From Cypionkella sp. (GTDB taxonomy: Bacteria; Pseudomonadota; Alphaproteobacteria; Rhodobacterales; Rhodobacteraceae), in assembly GCA_025458525.1 (NCBI GenBank), contig JALOSF010000010.1, positions 1 to 45,159 of the forward strand: a DNA stretch of 45,159 bases. The letters run 5' to 3'. The notes under the pieces were generated by a model. It saw only the letters and a program-made list of their open reading frames with translations. It ran no database searches and had not been told where the DNA came from. The position numbers and the translations under genes were made by a program. The first letter of the stretch is position 1, and every line of letters starts with the position of its first letter. Below are positions 14,938-22,052 of this stretch, in pieces.

Positions 14938-16854
14938 TTATCCCGCCGCGCGGATCTGGGTCAGGATATACCGACTGTTGCCCCAGTTCGTCACAGGATT
15001 GGCGTAGGGCTGTTCGGCGTTTGGCCAGTTGGTCCAGTATCGGTTCGACTGCACCGAGAACACGTTGAACGCCATGATGGGGATGATCGGCATCTCGTCA
15101 ACGTAATACTTCACGAACTCATGCCCAAGTTCGAGGCTGCGCGGGTCGTTGAAATCCGTCTTGCGGATGTTCTCGATGATGGCGTCCTGCGCGGGCGAGG
15201 AAAACCGCATCAGATTGCGCGGGGCCTGCGGCTGACCGGGCTGCGCCACATAGGCCGAGTGATAGCTGTCGAGGAAGAAGCTCAGGTCAGGGTGGCCGCC
15301 AAAGGTTTCGACCGCCCAGCGCACAGAGGCGACATAATCCCCCGCTGTCAGACGCTCGCGGATGTCGGGGGCCGCTTCGGGCGTGACCTCGATGCCGTTC
15401 TGGCTCCAGCTTTGGGCGATCACCGTGCCCAGACGGTTCACCACGCCATCGGGCGGCACCATCAGGCTGAAGCGGAAGGGCTGACCGTCGGGCAGCATCC
15501 ACTGGCGCCCGTCCTTGGTGCAGCCGGCGGCGGTCAGAAGTTCCTCGGCCGCGGCGATGTCCTGCCGCCACCAGCCATAGCCAAAGGCATTGCGCAGGGC
15601 GGTCGGATCGGTGGGCACCGCATCGCCGAATTGCTGGCGCACCATGTCGGCAATCTGCACGCCGACATCGGGATCATAGACCTGCACCTTGCGGGTTCCG
15701 GTATCGACCTCGTAGGCGGCAAGATAGTCCTGCAAGGGCCCATGATAATCACGCGGATGCGTGCCGGTGGGCGGCACCGCGATGGCCGACAGCGTGGCCG
15801 CGCCGCGATAGCTTGCCATGCTCATCGAGCGCGCGTCCAGCATCAGCGCAAGCGCCCAGCGGATGCGCTTGTCGCCAAACATGGCCGAACCGGACTGGTG
15901 GTTGAAAATCACATGGATCAGCGTGGGGTCCGGATGCGCATAGGGAAAGCCCGGGAACCAGCCTTGCGTCGTGGGGTCTTGCTGCACGATGGCAAAGGCG
16001 CCTTCGGGCGTCAGGTCGTGGATCATGTCGAGCGTGCCATTGCGCATCTCGATCAGGCGGTTGTCGATGGAAATGTTGTTGCGATAAATCGCATGCTGCG
16101 GCGCCGGTTCACCGACCAGCCCCAAGGCGGTCTTGTCCCAGTCAGGACGTTTGTCCCAGATGAACCAGGTGCCGTTGGGATCAAAGCTGTTGAGCGTATA
16201 GGCCCCCAGACCGACCGGCGGATTGAAATCAAAGGTCAGCGGATCGGCCACCGTTTCAAAGATATGCTTGGGCATGATCCAGCAGGCGTTCCACCGCACC
16301 GAGAACAGCGTGTGAAAGCGTGAATTCGGCCGCTTCAGACGGAACACGACCGTCTTTTCATCCGGGGTTTCGATGCTTTCGACCTGATTGGCAAAGGTGC
16401 TGGACCAGATCATGCCGGGCGTGCGCACTTGCAGATCGACGGTAAAGGCGACATCGGCCGAGGTGAAGGGTTTGCCGTCACTCCACAGCAGGCCCTCGCG
16501 CAAGGCGACCGTCATCTGCGTGAAGTCTTCGTTATATTGCCAGGGTCCGGCGGCAAGCGAGTTGTAGATGCCGTTTTCGGTAGCGCCGGTGATACCGGCA
16601 TCGGGGTCGATATACCAAAGCGTGTCCATCACCAGCTGCTGCAAGCCCGTGCTTTGTCCGCCACCGCCGCTGACCCAGATGTTGAACCAGCCCGGGTTGC
16701 GGATCACGCCTTCGGGGTTCTGGATGATCACCGTCTTGTCGCGCGGAAACCGGGCAAGATCGGGGGCGGTCGCATCCTGGGCCAGGGCCATCCGCCCCGC
16801 AGCCAGAGACAGGGCGCTCATGGCGGTCGTTGTCAGAAATCTCCGTCTGTGCAT
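14938..16854 (-). CDS. Opp-type extracellular solute-binding protein (SBP family 5), oligosaccharide candidate
   Basis: A 638-residue family-5 binding protein, longer than peptide-binding DppA (about 535) and similar in size to known oligosaccharide/opine-type members. The N-terminus MHRRRFLTTTAMSALSLAAG-x5-AQD carries a twin-arginine RRRFLT motif, so export by Tat in folded form is likely. EGLLWSDGKPFTSADVAFT near residue 120 is the family signature. GGAGG lies 7 nt before the ATG. A sigma70-like promoter and an inverted repeat lie upstream. The position between the GH51 gene and the DppBCDF-like genes indicates capture of arabinose-containing oligosaccharides in the periplasm. Confidence 0.88.
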   Translation of the reverse strand: MHRRRFLTTTAMSALSLAAGRMALAQDATAPDLARFPRDKTVIIQNPEGVIRNPGWFNIWVSGGGGQSTGLQQLVMDTLWYIDPDAGITGATENGIYNSLAAGPWQYNEDFTQMTVALREGLLWSDGKPFTSADVAFTVDLQVRTPGMIWSSTFANQVESIETPDEKTVVFRLKRPNSRFHTLFSVRWNACWIMPKHIFETVADPLTFDFNPPVGLGAYTLNSFDPNGTWFIWDKRPDWDKTALGLVGEPAPQHAIYRNNISIDNRLIEMRNGTLDMIHDLTPEGAFAIVQQDPTTQGWFPGFPYAHPDPTLIHVIFNHQSGSAMFGDKRIRWALALMLDARSMSMASYRGAATLSAIAVPPTGTHPRDYHGPLQDYLAAYEVDTGTRKVQVYDPDVGVQIADMVRQQFGDAVPTDPTALRNAFGYGWWRQDIAAAEELLTAAGCTKDGRQWMLPDGQPFRFSLMVPPDGVVNRLGTVIAQSWSQNGIEVTPEAAPDIRERLTAGDYVASVRWAVETFGGHPDLSFFLDSYHSAYVAQPGQPQAPRNLMRFSSPAQDAIIENIRKTDFNDPRSLELGHEFVKYYVDEMPIIPIMAFNVFSVQSNRYWTNWPNAEQPYANPVTNWGNSRYILTQIRAAG

Positions 16855-16911
16855 TTTTTATCCTCCCTTTGGGGGGAACTGCCCGCACTCCCTCGGGCAT
16901 GTCCCTCATGA

Positions 16912-16939
16912 ATGATATCCGGGGCACCTCACCTGTCAA
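16912..16939 (-). promoter_or_regulatory. Sigma70-like promoter for transporter operon
   Basis: On the minus strand, TTGACA (16939-16934) is followed after 16 bp by TATCAT (16917-16912), five of six matches to TATAAT. The start site would fall near 16905, giving a leader of about 50 nt to the ATG at 16854. It lies in the 164-bp gap after the arabinofuranosidase gene, so the transporter genes can be transcribed independently of it. Confidence 0.55.
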
Positions 16940-16952
16940 CGAATTATATGAT

Positions 16953-16968
16953 ATGAATCGAACTTCAT
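16953..16968. promoter_or_regulatory. Inverted repeat just upstream of the promoter -35
   Basis: ATGAA (16953-16957)-N6-TTCAT (16964-16968) lies 13 nt upstream of the -35 hexamer in an AT-rich stretch. This is a position typical for an activator site. The binding protein is unknown; the ArsR-type regulator at 18696-19625 or a global regulator are candidates. Confidence 0.35.
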
Positions 16969-17018
16969 GATAATCGATGACTTAGGGTTCCGGGGGCGCC
17001 CCAGATGCCTTGGCATGG

Positions 17019-18530
17019 TCAGACCCGCACGCGAATCATCTGATAGGAATAGGGCGGCAGGGCGACGGTCAGGGTGCCATCCGCCAGCCGCGCGCCAGAG
17101 CCATCCCGCGGGGCCACTTCGGTCTGGTTTTGCGCCGTATTGGTCGCCTGAAGGTTGGGATGCGTCATCACCTTGTGTTCGATCACGCTGCTGGCGGCAA
17201 AGCCTTGCAGGCTGATCTCGGTTTCGATCGTCTCCAACCCGTGGCGGTTGATGAGGAACAGCGTGACGCTTTCCCCCGCTTCGTCATGCACGCCCGCCAC
17301 GTCCACATAAGCGGTCTGGTCGGAATGCACGCTTTCATAGGTCGGCGACGAGACGCGCAACTGAAGCGCCGTGCCCCGCCCATAGATCGAGGCGTAGTAA
17401 TACGGATAATAGATGGTCTGCGCCCAGGCCGGCCCGCCACGCTCGGTCATGATCGGCGCGATCACGTTCACCAGTTGCGCGATGCAGGCAATCTTCACCA
17501 CATCTGAGCGACGGATGAAGGTGTTCAGCGCAAGGCCCACCATCAGCACATCCTCGAAATTATAGATGTCCTCCAGCAGCGCAGGCGCATGGGGCCAGCC
17601 ATGCTTGCCTTCCCGGATGGCACGGTCCTGCTGGTTTGAATGATACCAGACGTTCCATTCATCGAACGAGATGAACACGTCGTGGCGCGACTTCTTCTTT
17701 GATTTCACATAGCGGATGGTGGCCGCGATCGTGGCGACATAGCGGTCCAGCTTTTCGCTAAGCGCCAGATAATTTGCGGTATTTTGCTCATAGTTGCGGA
17801 AATACATGTGAAGGCTGATGTGATCCACATGCTCGAAGGTGTGTTCAAGCACGATCCGCTCCCAGTCCGGATATGTCACCATGTCCGAGTTCGATGAACC
17901 ACAGGCGATCAGTTCCAGAGACGCGTCGAACATCCGCATGGCGCGGGCGGTATTCGCGGCCAGCTTGCCGTATTCATGGGCATCCTTGTGGCCGACCTGC
18001 CAGGGGCCATCCATCTCGTTGCCAAGGCACCACATCTTGACGTTCCACGGCTCCTTGCGCCCGTTGCGCACCCGCAGGTCAGACCAGTAGGACCCGCCCG
18101 GATGATTGCAGTATTCCAGAAAATTCCGCGCCTCATCCACGCCGCGAGAGCCAAGGTTCACCGCCAGCATCATCTCGGTCCCGACCGAGGCGCACCAGTC
18201 GGCGAATTCGTGAATGCCCACCGCATTGCTTTCCGAAGTGTGCCAGGCCAGGTCCAGCCGCACCGGGCGTTGGTCCCTTGGGCCGATCCCGTCCTCCCAG
18301 TTGTAGGCCGATACGAAATTGCCGCCGGGATAGCGCACGAAGGGCACATCCAGCCGCTTGACCAGATCGATCACATCGCCGCGCATGCCATTGGCATCGG
18401 CGGTCGGATGGTCGGGCTCGTAGATGCCCTCATAGATGGCGCGACCAAGATGTTCCAGAAACGCCCCGTAAACACGATCATCAATCCGCGAAATCGTGTA
18501 ATCTTTGTTTGCTATGACCGTTGCCTTCAC
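17019..18530 (-). CDS. abfA: Alpha-N-arabinofuranosidase, GH51, intracellular
   Basis: A 503-residue enzyme of normal GH51 length with no signal peptide. FLEHLGRAIYEGIYEP near residues 24-39 and VRYPGGNFVSAYNWEDG near 65-81 are family signatures. The acid/base is Glu172 in GNEMDGPW and the nucleophile is Glu291 in SFDEWNVWYH. These positions are within a few residues of those known in Geobacillus AbfA. It releases terminal L-arabinose from arabino-oligosaccharides in the cytoplasm. I chose GTG at 18530 because GAGGAGG lies 6 nt upstream; the longer TTG start at 18545 would contain that site. It follows the ArsR-type regulator and precedes the transporter genes. Confidence 0.95.
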   Translation of the reverse strand: MKATVIANKDYTISRIDDRVYGAFLEHLGRAIYEGIYEPDHPTADANGMRGDVIDLVKRLDVPFVRYPGGNFVSAYNWEDGIGPRDQRPVRLDLAWHTSESNAVGIHEFADWCASVGTEMMLAVNLGSRGVDEARNFLEYCNHPGGSYWSDLRVRNGRKEPWNVKMWCLGNEMDGPWQVGHKDAHEYGKLAANTARAMRMFDASLELIACGSSNSDMVTYPDWERIVLEHTFEHVDHISLHMYFRNYEQNTANYLALSEKLDRYVATIAATIRYVKSKKKSRHDVFISFDEWNVWYHSNQQDRAIREGKHGWPHAPALLEDIYNFEDVLMVGLALNTFIRRSDVVKIACIAQLVNVIAPIMTERGGPAWAQTIYYPYYYASIYGRGTALQLRVSSPTYESVHSDQTAYVDVAGVHDEAGESVTLFLINRHGLETIETEISLQGFAASSVIEHKVMTHPNLQATNTAQNQTEVAPRDGSGARLADGTLTVALPPYSYQMIRVRV

Positions 18531-18556
18531 GGCGTCCCTCCTCAATTCCCGCTTGC

Positions 18557-18570
18557 GTGATGCGTATCAC
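18557..18570. promoter_or_regulatory. Palindrome upstream of abfA, candidate operator
   Basis: GTGAT-N4-ATCAC is an inverted repeat (18557-18570) located 27-40 nt upstream of the GTG start. It sits between the regulator and abfA, in an AT-rich gap with further GGATA/GGATC words at about 18590-18604. This is where a local repressor would bind; the ArsR-type protein next door is the natural candidate. Confidence 0.35.
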
Positions 18571-18695
18571 ATAATCAAATATAAATCGGATATACGGATC
18601 GGATCAATAGGCTTGTCACGCGTCGGGCAAAGAAGGGCCATGCTGGCCGGGCGGGACGCCAGCCAGACAACAGGGATCAGGTCTGTGGGGGGTCG

Positions 18696-19625
18696 TCAGG
18701 GCGCGGTGTAGAGCCGCAGGATGATGTCCTGATCGTAATTGCCAAAGCCGCGGCCAAAGATGTTGATGCCACCAGGATGGCGGGCATCCGGCTTCACCGC
18801 GATCCGAACCCGGATCGAATGGTGGTTCGCAAGGTCCAGATCGACCAGCGAGACCGGAGAAATCTTCATCCCGTCAACAAAGGTGCCATCCTTGGTCACG
18901 CGCCAATTCTTCAGCTTGCCATACTGGCTGCCCTTCAGCTTCCACCAATCGGGGGTGTAAACGCCGCGCTTGTCGCCGAAATCGCCCGTGGTCATCCAGG
19001 TGCCGATCTCGGTGCCATTGATCGACAAGGTGATGTCGCTGGGCCAGTCGGCCGAGGTGCCCGGCACTTCGGAACTGAGTTCAAGCGAGATTTCAACGGC
19101 TTCGACGACATGCTGCGCCAGCCGGGCGTTGTTGGGAAACTTGTATTCCAGATAGCCTTGGGTGAACCAGATCAGGCCCGCCTTCATCCGGTCCGGCTCC
19201 AGAAAGGTATCGGGCACATCCAGCATCCCGATGATGCCATCGACCGAGCAGATGCCGCAAGGCGCCGTCACTTCGCAACTGGTGTAAAGCCCAAGCGGCA
19301 TCATCACCTCGATCAGCGATTCGCTCAGCGGTGAAACATCGTCACCGAACATCACAAGCACTTCATCAAAGGTGGAATGGCAGATCTTCTGATTGCCCTT
19401 GCGTGCCTTTTGCGTGTCGGTGCGGATCAGGCCCGCCGCTTCAAGGATTTGCAGATTGGTCGAGACGGTGGATTGCGGCAGGTCCAGCCGTTCGGCAATG
19501 TCGCTTCCGTTCATCGCGGAATCCGTCCGAAGCAGTTTCAGGATCTGGATGCGGATCGGAGAGGCAAGTGCCTTGAGGACGTCCAGACGTTCTTCCGGAT
19601 TGATCACGAGAAAGTTGCGGCTCAT
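18696..19625 (-). CDS. ArsR-type winged-helix regulator with large C-terminal sensor domain
   Basis: A 309-residue protein. Residues 1-90 are a winged helix: RLDVLKALASPIRIQILKLL, then SDIAERLDLPQSTVSTNLQILEAAGLI, typical of ArsR-like repressors. Residues 90-309 are far longer than a classical ArsR (about 100 aa) and look like a beta-sandwich, with many aromatic and Asp/Gly turns near TPDWWKLKGSQYGKLKNW. A Cys cluster C-x5-C-x2-C is present around residue 120. The extra domain could bind a sugar, since the gene heads the GH51/Opp-transporter/GH43 cluster in the same direction. I infer that it senses arabinose or an arabino-oligosaccharide. No arsenic- or metal-resistance genes are nearby. Confidence 0.82.
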   Translation of the reverse strand: MSRNFLVINPEERLDVLKALASPIRIQILKLLRTDSAMNGSDIAERLDLPQSTVSTNLQILEAAGLIRTDTQKARKGNQKICHSTFDEVLVMFGDDVSPLSESLIEVMMPLGLYTSCEVTAPCGICSVDGIIGMLDVPDTFLEPDRMKAGLIWFTQGYLEYKFPNNARLAQHVVEAVEISLELSSEVPGTSADWPSDITLSINGTEIGTWMTTGDFGDKRGVYTPDWWKLKGSQYGKLKNWRVTKDGTFVDGMKISPVSLVDLDLANHHSIRVRIAVKPDARHPGGINIFGRGFGNYDQDIILRLYTAP

Positions 19626-20106
19626 CGTCTCCTGCCGGCCTTGGATGCACAGCGCCCTGTCCTATCAGACTATTGGATACAATCAATCCTTCACTTCAGC
19701 ATCGCAGAACCTTTGCACGGCGATCGGGACAGACCGCAGCCTGCCAGCGGCGATCAGCGCGGGGGGGGCGCAGCGGGCCATGGCCGCGCAAAGGCGTGCC
19801 CGGCTCTGCTTGGGCGATTTGAAAGGCGTGCCCGTCCCGTCCTGCCAATGCCTGGCCCGGGTCTGTGGCGCTCAACCGGGACGCGCCTCTGACACGGTGA
19901 ACATCCCGCATCTTGGCGCACGTGTGGGGCTGATGCCTATGCTGGTCCTTGGGCCTTCCCCGATTGCGCCAGCCCCCCCCTGAACGGGGGAGTGACGCAA
20001 GGGCAACGACCTGTTTCCTTGTCTGCGGCAGACCGTTGGCAGAGGCGGTCTTGGTCTGCGCTGCCGTGTTTTTGCGGCAGCGATACAAGCAAGAAGGTTT
20101 GAATCG
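19626..20106. other. 481-bp intergenic region without a credible gene
   Basis: The region lies between the divergent ArsR-type regulator and the lipoprotein. Open frames here are in several conflicting directions and show no recognisable domain. It holds a 13-bp direct repeat AAAGGCGTGCCCG (19790-19802 and 19822-19834), a GTCTGC-G-GCAGAC palindrome (20021-20033) and a perfect 8-bp stem-loop (20059-20082). It should contain promoters for both flanking genes. Confidence 0.6.
20059..20082 (+). promoter_or_regulatory. Stem-loop in the leader of the lipoprotein gene
   Basis: CGCTGCCG (20059-20066)-TGTTTTTG-CGGCAGCG (20075-20082) is a perfect 8-bp inverted repeat ending 24 nt before the ATG. The AAGAAGG ribosome-binding site (10 nt before the ATG) follows it. 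It could be an operator or a leader hairpin that tunes translation; which one is not visible. Confidence 0.4.
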
Positions 20107-20775
20107 ATGAATAAAGCAACACTTCTGATTGCTGCATCCTCCATGATGGCGCTTGCAGGCTGTCTGGGCAACGGTGGCGGCGCTGGCGGTATTGGCGGCG
20201 GTGGCGGTGGCGGCGGCGGTGGTGGCGGCGGCGGGAACGCGGGCACCATCCAGGAACGGCAGGACGCTGCCGTGGCCCTTGGCCCGACCACCGACCTGCC
20301 GGTTTCCGGGCGGGCCAATTACGAAGGTCAGGTGCAGGTCAATGTGCCGGGCGCGCCATTCGATGCCGAAGGCAGCGCAACGGTCGTGGGCGACGTGACG
20401 CTTGAGGTGGATTTCGCAGCCGGCAATGACTCGCGGCTCGACGGGATCGCCCAGAACTTCGAGGCAACCACGGCAGATGGCACCACGGCACAGATCAGCG
20501 GCAGCCTGTTGCTGAACCCCGATCTGTCGCAGGTCAGCCGCTTTGACCTGCCGGCCCCGGCGACCGGCTCCACCGGAGGTTTGACCGCGATCTATGAGGG
20601 CGATCTGACCTTTGACGGCACAACCGCCGAAGTGGACCTGACGCTGCAAGGGTCGGCCTTCGGGTCGGGCGCCGAGGCGTTTTCGGGCGTGGCCAATGCC
20701 GGTGTCGATTTTGCACCGGGCGAAGGCACCGATTTCATCGGCGAAGGCGGCATCTTCATCCTCGAAAAGCAGTGA
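20107..20775 (+). CDS. Surface lipoprotein with TbpB-like C-terminal barrel, candidate type XI secretion cargo
   Basis: A 222-residue lipoprotein. Signal peptide MNKATLLIAASSMMALAGC has a lipobox LAGC with lipidated Cys19. A run of glycines (30-43) forms a flexible tether. The remaining ~175 residues are beta-rich: LPVSGRANYEGQVQV, TLEVDFAAGNDSRLDG, YEGDLTFDGTTAEVDLTLQGS, ending EGGIFILEKQ. This order (P-x-SG-x-A-x-Y-x-G, VDF, G-x-F at the end) matches TbpB-type eight-stranded barrel domains. The next gene encodes a SLAM-like outer-membrane protein, the known partner that exports such lipoproteins to the cell surface. The ligand is unknown; TbpB-like domains are used for binding host or environmental metal, heme or protein partners. 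Confidence 0.75.
   Translation: MNKATLLIAASSMMALAGCLGNGGGAGGIGGGGGGGGGGGGGGNAGTIQERQDAAVALGPTTDLPVSGRANYEGQVQVNVPGAPFDAEGSATVVGDVTLEVDFAAGNDSRLDGIAQNFEATTADGTTAQISGSLLLNPDLSQVSRFDLPAPATGSTGGLTAIYEGDLTFDGTTAEVDLTLQGSAFGSGAEAFSGVANAGVDFAPGEGTDFIGEGGIFILEKQ
20194..20235 (+). repeat. GGN-codon tract encoding 14 consecutive glycines
   Basis: Fourteen GGC/GGT/GGG codons in a row (residues 30-43) follow GGGAGGI. They form the tether between the lipidated cysteine and the barrel. Triplet-repeat tracts can expand or contract without a frameshift, so tether length may vary between strains. Confidence 0.8.
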
Positions 20776-20807
20776 CAAGCGAGATTTCAGCAAGCACTTT
20801 GTTCGAC

Positions 20808-22052
20808 ATGACTGCTTTCAAATCCAGAAGGGGTCGCGGTGCGCATGCACCGGGGCCCCTATTTTTGCGGCTGATCTGCGTGATCGTGCTGCTGCTTGCC
20901 GCGCCTGCCTTTGCGCAGACGGCAGACCGGCAGGCCATGGCCTTCGAACAGGCCCGGCAGGCGGCGTCCACCGGCCGGCTGGACGAGGCGCAGGCCTTGC
21001 TGGAGCGGCTGGTCACACTGTCGCCTGACACGCCCGGCTATCGACTTGCACTGGCCGAGGTGCTGCTGCGTCAGGGACAAACGGACCGCGCCTTTTTTCA
21101 CTACAGCCAGTTGGAGGGAGCGGCCCTTGGCCCGCGCGACCGCGCCCATGTTGCGCAGCGTCTGGCCGTGATGCGGCGCAGCGAAGGCTGGAAGCTGCGC
21201 TTGTCTTTTGGGCTTGTGCCGCAAACCAATGTGGGCAAACGCACATCGGCCGACAGCATCGATATTGGCGGCATCGATTTTGCGCTGGATGCCAAGTCGC
21301 GCGAACAATCGGGCGTCGGACTTGCCTTTGCCGCGGGCGCGTCGCGTGCGGTCACGCTGCGCAGTGGCAGCGTGCTGCGCTTTGGCCTTCAGGCGCAAGG
21401 CTACGCTTACAACGACCGCAGCTTCAACGACCTGCGCTTGCGCGCCAGCCTTGGGCTGGAACGCGTGATGAGCCAGACCCTGCTCCTTGAAGGGGGGCTG
21501 GTTCACAACACCCGCTTTCTGGCCGACAAGCGGTTTTCAACCGGGCCGGGCCTCTGGCTGGGTGCGCAGGTCAAACTGTCACGGCAAAGCCTGCTGACCT
21601 TGCGCGGCCAGACCGACTGGCAGCGCCATCCGACCGCGCCGGGGCTGGATGGCATGCGCCATGCCCTTGTGCTGGGGCTGCGGCATCAGGCCTCGCCCAG
21701 CCTGTCGATGACGGCGCAGCTCGGGCTCGACCGCACCGAGGCGCGGCAAGACACGCAATCGGGCAAGGGTGTGTCGCTGACCCTTGGCGCGCGCAAGCAA
21801 TGGGCAGGCGGGCTGACGCTTGGTCTTGACCTGACCCAGCGGCAAGAGCGGCGCGACGGCACAGAGCCCTTGTTCGGGGTGCGGCGCGACGATCGCACCA
21901 CCAGCGTCACGCTGCGCGCCTCGCACCGGTCCTTCACCGTGTCGGGCTATGCCCCGACGCTTGAAATCACCCGCGAACAGCGCCGCTCCACGCTCGCGCC
22001 GGCACGGTATCGCAACACCAGCGTCGGCATCTTCCTGTCGCGCGAATTCTAG
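20808..22052 (+). CDS. SLAM-like outer-membrane protein (surface lipoprotein assembly modulator, DUF560)
   Basis: About 414 residues from this start. After a signal peptide (hydrophobic LICVIVLLLAAPAFA, cut before QT) come TPR-like helices at about 40-110 (AFEQARQAASTGRLDEAQALLERL, YRLALAEVLLRQGQTDRAFFHY). A long series of alternating beta-strands follows and ends in phenylalanine (FLSREF), the outer-membrane barrel signature. TPR plus DUF560 barrel is the SLAM architecture (type XI secretion). SLAM moves lipoproteins across the outer membrane. Start uncertain: a GTG at 20772 overlaps the lipoprotein stop (GTGA), the ATG at 20808 is used here, and a TTG at 20865 gives the shortest signal peptide; none has a clear ribosome-binding site. 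An intrinsic-terminator-like hairpin lies at 20829-20866. Confidence 0.75.
   Translation: MTAFKSRRGRGAHAPGPLFLRLICVIVLLLAAPAFAQTADRQAMAFEQARQAASTGRLDEAQALLERLVTLSPDTPGYRLALAEVLLRQGQTDRAFFHYSQLEGAALGPRDRAHVAQRLAVMRRSEGWKLRLSFGLVPQTNVGKRTSADSIDIGGIDFALDAKSREQSGVGLAFAAGASRAVTLRSGSVLRFGLQAQGYAYNDRSFNDLRLRASLGLERVMSQTLLLEGGLVHNTRFLADKRFSTGPGLWLGAQVKLSRQSLLTLRGQTDWQRHPTAPGLDGMRHALVLGLRHQASPSLSMTAQLGLDRTEARQDTQSGKGVSLTLGARKQWAGGLTLGLDLTQRQERRDGTEPLFGVRRDDRTTSVTLRASHRSFTVSGYAPTLEITREQRRSTLAPARYRNTSVGIFLSREF
20829..20866 (+). terminator. Intrinsic-terminator-like hairpin between lipoprotein and SLAM-like genes
   Basis: The inner stem CGGTGC-GCAT-GCACCG (20837-20852) is extended outward by AGGGG/CCCCT plus T-G and C-G pairs, with one G-G mismatch. 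It is followed by ATTTTT (20861-20866). The hairpin sits 54 nt after the lipoprotein stop but inside the 5' coding part of the SLAM-like frame for any start before 20865. It may limit SLAM expression relative to its cargo. Confidence 0.6.

Noticed and set aside
18531-18545. TTG start for abfA at 18545
   Set aside because: The AGGAGG ribosome-binding site would lie inside the coding sequence; GTG at 18530 has ideal spacing.
19696-20793. Minus-strand 365-codon frame as a gene in the 481-bp gap
   Set aside because: Most of it is antisense to the lipoprotein, and the part within the gap shows no conserved motif or ribosome-binding site.
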